From Candidatus Bathyarchaeum sp. (lineage in GTDB: Archaea > Thermoproteota > Bathyarchaeia > Bathyarchaeales > Bathyarchaeaceae), in assembly GCA_020344315.1 (NCBI GenBank), contig CP070820.1, forward strand, positions 601,246 through 653,224: 51,979 nucleotides of DNA, read 5' to 3'. A program made the translations under genes and the position numbers. Every line of letters begins with the position of its first letter. The first letter of the stretch is position 1. The notes under the pieces are model-generated. The model was given only the letters and a program-made list of their open reading frames with translations, was not told where the DNA came from and made no database searches. Shown one piece after another: positions 36,349 through 44,990 of this stretch.

Positions 36349-37035
36349 TTAGGCTTGTCCAGATAAAAGAATTCTGAAAATCTCCCACCCAGCCTTGAAC
36401 CTGTTCAACTTGGACCTACTGTGGTTATTTCTAGGCTTGTAGAGTGTAGGGAACTCGGTGATCCTTAAGCCTCTCTTCGCGGCTTCCGTTAGAAAAACTG
36501 TTGAAAGACCCATCCCATCAGAGTATAAATCCAAGTGTTTAATCGCGCTTTTCGTTAATGCACGAAATCCAGTCTGTGTGTCTGTGACATTTTGGCTGTA
36601 TAGTAGGTTGTACATTAATGTGAACATTCTATTTCCAAACAAGTTCATACGTGGCATGGCTCCGGGTAGGAGGGTTCCTCCAAGTCTCGAAGCCAAACAG
36701 ACATCAGCTTCCTCCTTCAACAAGGGTTTGACGAGTTTGTCGATGTCACCTGCTTCATAGGTGTCGTCGGCGTCGATTATTACCACTACGTCGCCCTTTG
36801 CGTGGTTAATTCCCGTCTTTATTGCCCTTCCATATCCCACCCTTGATTCGGATACAAACTCAACGTTCTCCTCTTTGACTATCTCTTCAGTTCCGTCATT
36901 GGAGTATCCGTCAACAACTATTATCTGAGTGTCGTAGCTTGAGGAACCCTTGAGGTCCCTTATGACTTTCTGTATTGTTTTTCCTTCTTTAAAGGCCGGT
37001 ATGACCACAGAAACGATAAAATCATTCTTAATCAA
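36349..37035 (-). CDS. GT2-family glycosyltransferase, polyprenyl-phosphate sugar synthase-like
   Basis: This 228-residue enzyme has the GT-A pattern: VSVVIPAFKEGKTIQKV, then IIVVDGYSNDGTEE, then VVIIDADDTYEAGDI (the metal site), and finally NRMFTLMYNLLYSQNVTDTQTGFRA and RNNHSRSKLNRFKAG. It resembles the gene at 25977 in order and size, so it is likely another sugar-phosphate-polyprenol synthase. The start is TTG at 37035. A palindromic TATA-like sequence at 37086-37095 lies 51-60 bases upstream, so this gene may begin a separate transcript from the GT4 gene. Confidence 0.85.
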   Translation of the reverse strand: MIKNDFIVSVVIPAFKEGKTIQKVIRDLKGSSSYDTQIIVVDGYSNDGTEEIVKEENVEFVSESRVGYGRAIKTGINHAKGDVVVIIDADDTYEAGDIDKLVKPLLKEEADVCLASRLGGTLLPGAMPRMNLFGNRMFTLMYNLLYSQNVTDTQTGFRALTKSAIKHLDLYSDGMGLSTVFLTEAAKRGLRITEFPTLYKPRNNHSRSKLNRFKAGWEIFRILLSGQA

Positions 37036-37085
37036 GATTGGTAGCTCGGGTCAAATTCTCACTTTTACTTGAAGACTTAAACCTC

Positions 37086-37095
37086 TTTATATAAA
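37086..37095. promoter_or_regulatory. Palindromic TATA-like element ahead of the GT2-to-Tes operon
   Basis: The palindrome TTTATATAAA occurs here, identical to the one at 26770. It lies in the 72-base gap between the GT4 stop and the GT2 start on the minus strand. It may start transcription of GT2, DUF1616, epimerase, UbiA and the Tes-like gene. Confidence 0.45.
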
Positions 37096-37107
37096 ATATT
37101 TTCTCTA

Positions 37108-38262
37108 CTAAAGGAACTCACTATATATACTCTGTAGTTGGCAAAGGTTTTTTTCCCAAGTGAATCTGTCCTCAACGTTTCTTCTGGATTCCTCGCCGAT
37201 GGCAGGGCCCAGCCTTTCCTCTGATAGCAGTTTTGAGACGGCCTTAGCCATTGCTTCCGGATTTCTGGGGGGCACGAGAACCCCGTTTTTCATGTGCTTA
37301 ATTATTTCCGGTGTCCCTCCCACTGTTGTTGCGATGACTGGCACTCCACATGCCATGGCTTCCAGAAGAACTAGTGGTAATCCCTCGCCTGAGGCTGAGG
37401 GTAGAACAAAGCAGTTAGCGGCGTCGTAGTATACTGGTAATAGTTTATCCGGAACGAATCCGGTTAGCTTGATGTTGTCTTTGATCCCTAGTTCTTTTAT
37501 GCGGTCTTCGATGAGTTTTTTGCTCGGACCTTTTCCTGCAACAACGAATAAGGTATCGGGGTGGTTTCGTGTCACCAAGGGAACTGATTCTATGAGGGTG
37601 TCTAGACCGTTTTTGTAGACCAGTCTCCGCACACTGAGGATAATCTTTCGGTTTGTGGGTAGACCAAGTTTTTTTCTGCTCTCACTTTTGTTTTCTGGGT
37701 GGAAGGTGTCGATATCGACTCCGTTGTAGATTACTGAAGTTTTTGACATGTCTGCGCCTAGTTTTCGAACGTATTCCATCGTTTTCTTGCTGACTGTAAT
37801 AACTCTGTCAGCGCCTTTCAAAACTGCTTTGCCTATTGTCAAGTCGTTTAGGTGCTCCAGTATGTTCAGCACTGACTGGTAGTCGATGAATGTGTTGTGT
37901 TGGGTCAAGATGAAGGGTTTCTTGTATTTCTTGGCGACCTTTCCCGCCAAAAATGATGGCATGTAAACGTGGCCGTGAGCGTGAACTAGGTCACATTTCC
38001 TTATTACCTCTGTAAAAGCTCTGTAGGCTTCAATGGATAGAATGGGGTAGGGTACGCCGATTCGTTCAGCAAGGTTTAGGGGTGAATAATGGAAGACTCT
38101 TATTCCCTTTAGAGGGTATTCATTTCGTCCCTTTATTTTGCTTGTTAAGACGTCTATTTTGTAACCTGATTTTGTTAATCTTTTACTCTGTTCATAGGAT
38201 ACCTTTTCTATACCTCCCATGTGGGGTGGAAAAAAGTGTGTGACAAGGCATATTCTAGGCAT
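37108..38262 (-). CDS. GT4-family glycosyltransferase
   Basis: This 384-residue GT-B enzyme has an N-terminal acceptor domain (FPPHMGGIEKVSYEQSKRL, HAHGHVYMPSFL). The C-terminal donor domain has VIYNGVDIDTFHPE, IILSVRRLVYKNGLDTLI and PSASGEGLPLVLLEAMACGVP with the EX7E donor motif. It is predicted to work on the cytoplasmic face, adding sugar to a lipid or glycan. A TATA-like stretch at about 38283-38295 precedes the ATG and suggests a short leader. It is followed by the GT2-to-Tes run, so these genes may share a pathway for glycosylated membrane lipids. Confidence 0.9.
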   Translation of the reverse strand: MPRICLVTHFFPPHMGGIEKVSYEQSKRLTKSGYKIDVLTSKIKGRNEYPLKGIRVFHYSPLNLAERIGVPYPILSIEAYRAFTEVIRKCDLVHAHGHVYMPSFLAGKVAKKYKKPFILTQHNTFIDYQSVLNILEHLNDLTIGKAVLKGADRVITVSKKTMEYVRKLGADMSKTSVIYNGVDIDTFHPENKSESRKKLGLPTNRKIILSVRRLVYKNGLDTLIESVPLVTRNHPDTLFVVAGKGPSKKLIEDRIKELGIKDNIKLTGFVPDKLLPVYYDAANCFVLPSASGEGLPLVLLEAMACGVPVIATTVGGTPEIIKHMKNGVLVPPRNPEAMAKAVSKLLSEERLGPAIGEESRRNVEDRFTWEKNLCQLQSIYSEFL

Positions 38263-38392
38263 AGGTGCACGGTAGAGAACTACAAATTTAACTATTTCGC
38301 ACTAGAACCCAATGAAATGTTGTAGGCTTCTTCATATGAAATAGTCCAATGCAAAACATCTAAATTCCACAGACAAAATTATCATACCCGAG

Positions 38393-39859
38393 ATGTCTGC
38401 CGAAAACTGCAACAAAGTTCGCATAGGCTTGGAAATTCATGTTCAGTTAACTAGTCTTAAAACTAAACTTTTCTGCGGTTGCTCCTCGGATTACAAGGGC
38501 GAAGACCCCAACACTATGGTTTGTCCTGTCTGTTTCGGAATACCCGGTGCCCTTCCAGTACTCAACGAGAAGGCGGTGGAGTTCGCTGTTATGGTTGCGC
38601 TAGCCCTGAACTCCAAAATCTCAGAACGTATGTTGTTCTTCAGAAAGAACTATTACTATCCGGATATGCCTAAGAACTTCCAGATTTCGCAATACGATCA
38701 GGCTGGAGGAGTTCCGCTGGCTGTCGACGGCTTTCTCCATATTGATGTTGGCAAAAAGAGAAAGAAAATTCGGATTAGCCGGGTTCATCTGGAAGAGGAT
38801 CCCGGGAGACTGGTTCATCAGGGCGCCATTGACACGTCTCCCTACACTCTCGTCGACTACAACCGTTCAGGAATCGCCCTTCTAGAGATTGTAACTGATC
38901 CGGACCTAGATTCGCCCAAGGAGGCGAGGGTCTTCCTCCAAAAACTGCGCTCCATCTTAGAGCATTTGGGAATTTTTACTGGAAGGTTGGAGGGAGCCAT
39001 GCGCTGTGACGCCAACATATCCCTTACTGGTGGAACTAGGGTGGAAGTAAAAAACATCTCTTCCTTCAAAGAGGTTGAGCGTGCTTTATGCTTCGAGATT
39101 ATGAGACAGAAAGATCTGTTGCAGAAGGATCTTGCTGTCAAGCGGGAAACGAGACATTGGGATGAGTCTCGTAGGATAACCATTTCGTTGCGTACGAAGG
39201 AGGAGGAGCATGATTATCGGTATTTCCCTGAACCGGACCTTGTTCCCATTGTTGTCACAAAAGATTTCGTAGAAGAAGTTAAGGAGAAGATGCCGGAGCT
39301 GCCGGAGGCTAGGGTTCATCGTTTTGTTGCTACATATAACCTGCCAAAATATGACGCTGAGGTTTTGGTGAGCGACAAAGCTCTCGCAGACTTTTTCGAG
39401 AGAAGTGTGAAATTATATAACCGACCTAAAGAGGTCAGTAACTGGATGATGAGCGACCTTCTGCGCAATCTCTACGAAAACAACCTTGAAATTACGGAAT
39501 CCAAAATCACTCCAAAACACTTGGTTGAGATGATTCGGCTCATCGAGGAGGGTGTTATAAGTGGCAAGATCGGAAAAAAAATTCTGCCGGAAATTGTCTT
39601 AACTGGAAGGCGTCCTTCTCAGATTATCAAAGAGAATGGTTTGGTGAAGATTGCTTCCAGAGAAGCCCTTCAAGATGCTGTGGAGAAGGTTTTCAGGGAG
39701 AATTCGAAGGCTGTTAAAGATGCGCTCACGGATGAAAATGCGGTTCACTATCTGGTGGGGCAGCTTATGAGGGCAACGAAGGGTAAGGCTGACCCTCAGT
39801 TAGCCAACCGAATAATATGTGAAAAACTGGGGTCCTTAAAATCTAAAGAAAAACCCTAG
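38393..39859 (+). CDS. gatB: Aspartyl/glutamyl-tRNA amidotransferase subunit B
   Basis: This 488-residue subunit is the kinase/transamidase-coupling part of GatCAB, which converts Asp-tRNA(Asn) or Glu-tRNA(Gln) to the amide form. It has the N-terminal IGLEIHVQLTSLKTKLFCGC, then CPVCFGIPGALPVLN, the YYYPDMPKNFQISQYDQ block, HLEEDPGRLVH, VDYNRSGIALLEIVTDPD and MRCDANISL. The C-terminal YqeY-like tail is present (QLMRATKGKADPQLANRI). CXXC pairs in the N-terminal half can bind zinc. gatA and gatC are not adjacent. It is divergent from the GT4 gene. Confidence 0.95.
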   Translation: MSAENCNKVRIGLEIHVQLTSLKTKLFCGCSSDYKGEDPNTMVCPVCFGIPGALPVLNEKAVEFAVMVALALNSKISERMLFFRKNYYYPDMPKNFQISQYDQAGGVPLAVDGFLHIDVGKKRKKIRISRVHLEEDPGRLVHQGAIDTSPYTLVDYNRSGIALLEIVTDPDLDSPKEARVFLQKLRSILEHLGIFTGRLEGAMRCDANISLTGGTRVEVKNISSFKEVERALCFEIMRQKDLLQKDLAVKRETRHWDESRRITISLRTKEEEHDYRYFPEPDLVPIVVTKDFVEEVKEKMPELPEARVHRFVATYNLPKYDAEVLVSDKALADFFERSVKLYNRPKEVSNWMMSDLLRNLYENNLEITESKITPKHLVEMIRLIEEGVISGKIGKKILPEIVLTGRRPSQIIKENGLVKIASREALQDAVEKVFRENSKAVKDALTDENAVHYLVGQLMRATKGKADPQLANRIICEKLGSLKSKEKP

Positions 39860-39866
39860 CTTGATT

Positions 39867-39986
39867 GTTTCTCTTCTTTTATTATGTATGTGTGCATGTA
39901 TTCACATTTTAAGCATTTCCACAAGGCGTTTTACGGTGGACATGCCCACTGCAGTGGATCATTCGCTTATGGGGTCGCGGGGATTT
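39867..39986. repeat. Direct repeat of about 120 bp, copy A, ending in a tRNA-like sequence
   Basis: This region matches bases 51545-51662 in the same orientation. Shared blocks are GTTTCTC..TCTTTTATT, TGTATGTG, ATTCACATTTTAAGCA, TTTACGGTGGACA, TGGATCAT and CGGGGATTT. After the GGGGATTT the two copies diverge, then both reach a TTCCCCT-T-run. The block lies between gatB and the broken nitroreductase. It could be an attachment-site remnant, a decayed gene fragment or a dispersed element. Confidence 0.65.
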
Positions 39987-40018
39987 GAACCCACGACCAG
40001 TGGAGACATCTCCCGCAA
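39970..40018 (-). other. tRNA 3'-half-like fragment (no 5' half found)
   Basis: On the minus strand this reads as a T-arm and acceptor 3' strand: GGGTTCAAATCCCC followed by GCGACCCCA. GGGAGATGTCTCC just before it could be the variable arm of a class II tRNA (Leu or Ser type). The T stem is imperfect, and no matching GGGGTCG 5' acceptor strand lies within the next 100 bases, so I call it a fragment rather than a working tRNA. Such 3' ends are common integration targets. Confidence 0.4.
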
Positions 40019-40092
40019 CTTCCCCTTTTTTCATCTGGGTATCAAATAAATCAAAAAAGATATAGCAAAGTTTTAGTTTAGCCTTCAAGTTT

Positions 40093-40590
40093 ATGTCTCC
40101 AATTGATTTTGTTTTGAGCCGCAGAAGCATAAGGCGTTACGAGAAAAAGGACATACCCTCTGACATATTGGAAAAAATAATTGAGGCAGGGAGACAAGCT
40201 CCTTCTGCTGCAAATAGACAACCGCGTCGTTTCGTCATTCTTACTGATTATGAGATTAAGAAAGAATTATCCAAAGGATTGTTCAATCGTTTTATCAAAA
40301 ATTCTCCTGTTGTAATTGTTGGTTGTGCTAATCCAAAAGATTTATTGACTGGAAAATGGGCATCGATTGATACTGCGATTTCTTTGCAGAATATGGTGGT
40401 TGCTGCTTGGTCACTTGGCATTGGTTCCTGTTGGATAGGAGATTTTAAAGAAGATAAAGTAAAATAATTGCTGAACATCCCTGATAACTGGAAGGTTGTT
40501 GCTTTGGTCACTTTTGATTATCCTGCTGAAAAACCTAAACAACGAAAAAAGAAATCCGCAAAGGAATTGTTCAGCTATAACAAATTCTAA
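40093..40590 (+). pseudogene. Nitroreductase family protein, broken by an in-frame stop
   Basis: A flavin-dependent nitroreductase-like gene begins with ATG (SPIDFVLSRRSIRRYEKKDIP) and carries the family motifs RQAPSAANRQP and LQNMVVAAWSLGIGSCWIG. At 40465-40467 a TAA interrupts the frame. Reading continues in the same frame as LLNIPDNWKVVALVTFDYPAE and ends with a proper stop at 40588-40590. A single A-to-T change from an AAA codon would explain it, and 165 codons would then be normal length. It could be a true pseudogene, an assembly error, or read through. The location beside the repeat fits decay. Confidence 0.75.
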
Positions 40591-40627
40591 TCTACTAGTT
40601 GTAACATATAGACCCGAGTGTGATTGT

Positions 40628-41107
40628 ATGGTTGAATTTGATTGCCAACAGATTGTTGATTATTTCCTTCGCAGCTACAGGGCTGTAGATGGATTATGGT
40701 TCATGAAGGTTGAGGAGCAATACGGGTTTGACCGTGCTTTGGACATAGATAATGAAGTCTGGAAGGTAATGTCAAAGATTCAGGCTAGAATGATTAAATC
40801 AATGCTAAAGCTGAATAATGGACCAGATGCCCTTTTCAAGAGTCTCACAGCAAAACTTAAATTAGAAGGCTTCAAGTTCAAGGCTGAAAAAACTGAGAAT
40901 GGATTCAGGATAACAATAAATGATTGTCCTTGGCACAATTTGATGATTAAAAGTGGAAGAGATAAGCTCTCGGGAGCCGTCGGTACTACCATTTGCGGGA
41001 CTGAATATCAAGTCTGGGTCTCTGAATTTGATGAAACAATTCATTTCAAATTTAAATCTCAAAAATGTAATAAATCAAAATATTGCATATTAGAATTCAA
41101 AAGATGA
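40628..41107 (+). CDS. DUF6125-like protein of unknown function
   Basis: This 159-residue soluble protein starts at ATG 40628; the frame is open further upstream but overlaps the nitroreductase. The N-terminal half (YFLRSYRAVDGLWFMKVEEQYGF, DNEVWKVMSKIQARMIKSML) is helical and matches the DUF6125 pattern as I recall it. The C-terminal half has a beta-rich part with cysteines (INDCPWHNLMIKSGR, GTTICGTEY, CNKSKYC). The cysteine arrangement may bind metal. No function is known to me. It is a single gene between the broken nitroreductase and the convergent thioesterase. Confidence 0.6.
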   Translation: MVEFDCQQIVDYFLRSYRAVDGLWFMKVEEQYGFDRALDIDNEVWKVMSKIQARMIKSMLKLNNGPDALFKSLTAKLKLEGFKFKAEKTENGFRITINDCPWHNLMIKSGRDKLSGAVGTTICGTEYQVWVSEFDETIHFKFKSQKCNKSKYCILEFKR

Positions 41108-41184
41108 GTAAATACTTAATCTACATTGGTGTAGATTATAAACTTTCCAATCATCATCGATTGCTAAAAAGAGGGCAGGTTTGC

Positions 41185-41565
41185 TCATATCTTCTTATCG
41201 GTCAGCAGTTTGTATGCTAATCCCGTGAATAATGCTACTTCTTTGTTTTCTTTCCTGACTGTTATACTACACAAGGCGAAAGTTTTTCCCTCTGAGATTG
41301 TTTTGGCTTCAGCTGTCAAAACGTCTCCTTCTGAACTGGGTCTTACGAAATTTATGCTCACTTGAACCGCAACTGCCCGCTTATCACCGAAATTCACTGC
41401 CTCGGCAAATGCGCAGTCTGCTAGTGCAAATATAACTCCACCATGTGTAAAACCTACAAAATTTGTATGTTCTTTGGTGATTTTCAGAGACATTTTTGAG
41501 TAGCCATCTTTTGCCACAACGACCTTTATTCCTAGCAGCTCTCTGAAGTAATCATTTCCTCTCAA
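41185..41565 (-). CDS. PaaI-family acyl-CoA thioesterase (hotdog fold)
   Basis: This 126-residue single-hotdog protein has the THGGVIFALADCAFAEAVNFG block, which contains the HGG motif and the active-site acid of the PaaI group, then VQVSINFVRPS. The family cleaves aryl- or acyl-CoA thioesters and clears stalled CoA intermediates. It overlaps the 3' end of the LivM gene by 14 bases on the same strand and is the last gene of the transport/oxidoreductase operon. This fits a role in phenylacetyl-CoA or related metabolism with the PaaK-type ligase at the operon's other end. Confidence 0.85.
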   Translation of the reverse strand: MRGNDYFRELLGIKVVVAKDGYSKMSLKITKEHTNFVGFTHGGVIFALADCAFAEAVNFGDKRAVAVQVSINFVRPSSEGDVLTAEAKTISEGKTFALCSITVRKENKEVALFTGLAYKLLTDKKI

Positions 41566-42577
41566 TGTTATTCGCCTTTTTTGTGTCTGTGAAGAAATAG
41601 TTATACATTTTGCGGAGCAACGAAGAGACTCCCTTTGGAAGGAAAATAACCACTATAACTAGGAATATACCCAAACCTAGTAAACGTAGATAAGGTCCAA
41701 CAAAAATTCCGTGAACAATCGGCAAAAACTTGTCTATGTTAGGTAAGTAGGAGTCAATAGCAACTAGTATAATTGAGCCAATTATTGGTCCCTCGATTGT
41801 ACCTAGACCACCGATTACTGACATCATTAACGGTTCAAATGAATTTGCCGGAGTAAAAATTTCAACACGAATATATCTAAGAAAGTGAGCGTAAAGGCCT
41901 CCTGCTAAGCCTGCGAAAAAAGTACTTATTGCGAAGGCGTAAAGTTTGTACTTGGCTGTGTTAATGCCGATCATTTTTGATTCAGATTGGTTTTGGTGAA
42001 TAGCTCTAAAAGCCAACCCCATTTTTGACTTCATTATATAGTAGATTATAGCTATGCATAAGGTTGCGATGAGAACAGCAAGGTAATAGAAAGGTAATCC
42101 TGAGGACGCAAGTGGGGCAGTCCGAAAGCCTAGGATTCCATGGGTAAAATCATCAAACTGACTAACTAAAGTTTCAGCAATAATAGAAAAACCAAAAGTC
42201 ACCATGCCCAAAAACCACGCTTTTAGTCTCACGCATGTAAGACCTATCAAAAAACCAATTCCTGCCGAGACGACACCGCCAATGAAAATGCCAATTATGG
42301 GTGGTATACCTAGATTTAGTGCAAGCAACGCTGAAGTGAACCCGCCTACACCTAGGAACGCTGCATGCCCAAGTGAACCTTGCCCCGAACTGGCCAATAA
42401 ATTCCAACTTGAAGCATATATCGTGAAAATAGCCATTAGAGTTAAAACACGAATTGACAAGGAATCTCTTAAAACAAGGGGGATTACAAGGGAAAATGAA
42501 ATGAGTGTCACGAAAATGTAAAATTTTGTAGATTTTGTGGATTGTTTTATCCAAGAGATAATGTCTTTTGTGAACAT
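41552..42577 (-). CDS. livM: Branched-chain amino acid ABC transporter permease LivM
   Basis: This 341-residue membrane permease forms half of the channel for a Liv-type amino acid importer. It has about ten hydrophobic segments and the family blocks SGQGSLGHAAFLGVGGF, GLAFRAIHQNQSESKMIGIN and GGLGTIEGPIIGSIIL. The ATG directly follows the LivH stop (TGAATG), which shows co-translation. Family members also import aromatic amino acids and amides, so the substrate is uncertain. Confidence 0.9.
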   Translation of the reverse strand: MFTKDIISWIKQSTKSTKFYIFVTLISFSLVIPLVLRDSLSIRVLTLMAIFTIYASSWNLLASSGQGSLGHAAFLGVGGFTSALLALNLGIPPIIGIFIGGVVSAGIGFLIGLTCVRLKAWFLGMVTFGFSIIAETLVSQFDDFTHGILGFRTAPLASSGLPFYYLAVLIATLCIAIIYYIMKSKMGLAFRAIHQNQSESKMIGINTAKYKLYAFAISTFFAGLAGGLYAHFLRYIRVEIFTPANSFEPLMMSVIGGLGTIEGPIIGSIILVAIDSYLPNIDKFLPIVHGIFVGPYLRLLGLGIFLVIVVIFLPKGVSSLLRKMYNYFFTDTKKANNIERK

Positions 42578-43453
42578 TCACTCGCCCCTCTTTCCAAAAA
42601 GTCCCTCTGGCCTGAGGACAAGAACAATTATTAGAACTGAAAAAGCAACCGCGTCTCTCCAAATGCTTCCTAGGGTTATGGCGGCAGTTTGCTCGGCGAT
42701 TCCGTATAGAAGCCCTCCAATTATGGCCCCCGGTATGCTTCCTAAACCTCCCAATATTATGATAGCGAAGGCTTTGATGGTTGGCAATGCTCCGATGTAT
42801 GGGTTGAAAGGAAAAATGATGCCGTATAGTACGCCCGCGGCTCCAGCTAATGCTGCTCCTAACGCAAAAGTGAAGATGTAAATGTGCTCGATGTTTATTC
42901 CCATTAGCATCGAAGTTTGACCTTTTTGACTGGTTGCCCGCATGGCCATGCCTAGCTTGGTTTTTTTGATTAAGAACAATAGGGCAATGAGTATTACAAT
43001 TACGAATAGGATTGCTATTAGCCAGTCAACTCTTATTGACGCTTCACCCAGCATTATGCTCATATTCTCGAATGGACTGATTAGTCTCTTAGATTTGTCA
43101 CCCCACAGCAAGACGGCAATATTATCAAAGATTAAAATTAACCCAAGACTTACAAATATTTCATTAAGTTTTTCTGCGCCTAAAACTCTGCGGAATGTCA
43201 ATCTTTCAACCGCGATTCCAATTAGCGCTGTTAGTCCCATCGACAGGAACACTGCAATATAGACATTAACGCCCAATGCGGTTATAACTGTAAAACCCAT
43301 GTAAGCCCCTATCATGAGGAGCTCCCCGTGGGCGAAATTGACGAGTTTCATTACTCCGAAAATCAAGTTCAATCCGGTAGCTAGTAAGACATAGATGCAT
43401 CCAATTGCGGCGCCCCACATTATCGTCAGGATCAAAGTCGAAGAGTCGATCAT
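42578..43453 (-). CDS. livH: Branched-chain amino acid ABC transporter permease LivH
   Basis: This 291-residue membrane permease is the partner of LivM. Blocks are GLNLIFGVMKLVNFAHGELLMIGAY near the N-terminus (given in part), RATSQKGQTSMLMGIN and GGLGSIPGAIIGGLL. The open frame extends to 43603, but that would overlap the LivK gene. I chose ATG 43453 (MIDSSTLILT), which matches the usual LivH start; ATG at 43498 is an alternative. The gap to LivK is about 115 bases. Confidence 0.85.
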   Translation of the reverse strand: MIDSSTLILTIMWGAAIGCIYVLLATGLNLIFGVMKLVNFAHGELLMIGAYMGFTVITALGVNVYIAVFLSMGLTALIGIAVERLTFRRVLGAEKLNEIFVSLGLILIFDNIAVLLWGDKSKRLISPFENMSIMLGEASIRVDWLIAILFVIVILIALLFLIKKTKLGMAMRATSQKGQTSMLMGINIEHIYIFTFALGAALAGAAGVLYGIIFPFNPYIGALPTIKAFAIIILGGLGSIPGAIIGGLLYGIAEQTAAITLGSIWRDAVAFSVLIIVLVLRPEGLFGKRGE

Positions 43454-43568
43454 TAGGAACTCAACCGTGTACTCTGTTAGTTTACCTCGAATATTCATTA
43501 CTAGGATGAATAAAAGGTTAATCCGAAGATTAAAAAAATAAAGAAAAGGGGGGGCCAAGAAGTTCGAA

Positions 43569-44939
43569 TTAACTTCCAGGCTCATAGTTTTCGGGTAGCA
43601 CAAAGTCAGCCTGTTTTATTGTGCCAACACCCGGAGCAGTTGTAGGCCAGATAACTTTTGGTCTGCATTCGCCAATTGTTTCATCGTAAATTAGCTGTTC
43701 TACAAAGGTGAATGGTGCAATTTCATGGTAGGAGTCTTCTTCGGTGCTGAATTCAATGCGGCCACTCTCAGTTATGATTAGCATTTGTTCCATGTCAGTA
43801 TCTTCTATGGCGTCTCTTACAGCACTCTTCTCTAATGTACCTGCATTTTCGATGGCTTCCTTTGCTATATAGAATGCGTCGTAGGTATCAGCTCCCATCA
43901 TCCCTGGGATCGTATCATATTCCGCTTGGTAGTCCGCTACGTAAGTATCCATCATAGGCAAGTAGAATGGCGGTCCAGCATACGAGGCAAACTTCGATTC
44001 TAGCAACTGATGATCACCCCATTCCCCAAGTGCAGTGTAAAACTCTGGCTCTTCACAGCATTCAACCGCTATGTAAACTGTATTTAGCCCAACATCACTT
44101 TGACCCTGTCTGTAAATTGTAGCCGTATTTGTTGTGAAATCTACAACATAGACAGCGTCAGGATTGGCTGCTTTAATTGTGGTTAGTTCTGCTTGGAAGG
44201 TTGTTGTGGTTAAAGGATAGCTCACTTCGGCAACAATCTCGATTGGAAGATTGTCAGTCTCTATGAAGTGTTCGGTAGCATCCCAAACTCCTTGGCCGTA
44301 AGCATCGTCACGATAGATAACTGCAAGCCTAAGTTTTCTCGATGCGCTAAACCCATATTCATTATCAAGGAGAGGTTTCATTGCTTCAGCAAAGAAATGA
44401 GCCACTGTCTCTGAATAGTGAAAAACCGTGGTGCAGTAGTGGAACATGTAACTCATTCCTTCTGCGTCGCCTATGTATAATGGGTGGTCTGATGCGAGAA
44501 ATCCTCTTCTCGTAACATAATGGCTCGAAGCACCGGTTATTATAAAGGGAACACGTTCTTCTATTGCGATGACTTGGTCGGCAAGAGTAGCTCCACTTGA
44601 GAACCCTCCAATAAGAAGATCAGCACCTTGATCTATTACACGCGTGACTGCCGTTAATGCCGCTGCAGTATCGGTAGTGTCTCCTGTGTCTGCAATCAAC
44701 AATTCTATCTTAAGGTAATCATCCAAGTCCGCCACGTAAATGCCTCCAGCATCGTTAATTTCTTTAACTGCCATTCGAGCAGCACGGTCCATGTCTTGCC
44801 CAACTGGTATTTGATATGGAGCAACCAAACCAATTTTGATGGTTGGTTCGGATGGTCCCATTAGTTGCCATACAGCAACGGATGCGGCGACAACAATGAT
44901 AACAATAACAACTGCTGCAATTAATTTCGTATTTGCCAT
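43569..44939 (-). CDS. livK: Liv-type ABC transporter substrate-binding protein
   Basis: This is the extracellular binding protein of the Liv importer, about 456 residues. It opens with a hydrophobic signal or anchor (LIAAVVIVIIVVAASVAVW). The mature part has IKIGLVAPYQIPVGQDMDRAARMAVKEINDAGGI, here quoted in part as AARMAVKEINDAGG, followed by GGFSSGATLADQVIAIEE and DAVYVVDFTTN. This is the periplasmic-binding fold of the leucine/amide family. The ATG at 44939 has GGAAGGAG 5 bases upstream; an ATG eight codons earlier is less likely. The ligand cannot be predicted. It stands between IorB and LivH. Confidence 0.9.
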   Translation of the reverse strand: MANTKLIAAVVIVIIVVAASVAVWQLMGPSEPTIKIGLVAPYQIPVGQDMDRAARMAVKEINDAGGIYVADLDDYLKIELLIADTGDTTDTAAALTAVTRVIDQGADLLIGGFSSGATLADQVIAIEERVPFIITGASSHYVTRRGFLASDHPLYIGDAEGMSYMFHYCTTVFHYSETVAHFFAEAMKPLLDNEYGFSASRKLRLAVIYRDDAYGQGVWDATEHFIETDNLPIEIVAEVSYPLTTTTFQAELTTIKAANPDAVYVVDFTTNTATIYRQGQSDVGLNTVYIAVECCEEPEFYTALGEWGDHQLLESKFASYAGPPFYLPMMDTYVADYQAEYDTIPGMMGADTYDAFYIAKEAIENAGTLEKSAVRDAIEDTDMEQMLIITESGRIEFSTEEDSYHEIAPFTFVEQLIYDETIGECRPKVIWPTTAPGVGTIKQADFVLPENYEPGS

Positions 44940-44990
44940 TTTTTCTCCTTCCTCTTTTTCCATAATATTTTAATGAAAGTGTTAATAAAA

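Noticed and set aside
39861..40049. Plus-strand frame with SRGFEPTTSG
   Set aside because: This peptide is the usual false translation of the strand opposite a tRNA T-arm. It coincides with the tRNA-like fragment and repeat.
39970..40100. Complete tRNA gene
   Set aside because: No 5' acceptor strand or D-arm was found on the minus strand, and the T stem has mismatches. Only a fragment is supported.
43454..43603. Upstream extension of LivH
   Set aside because: It overlaps LivK and is not like a permease N-terminus. The later ATG fits the family.
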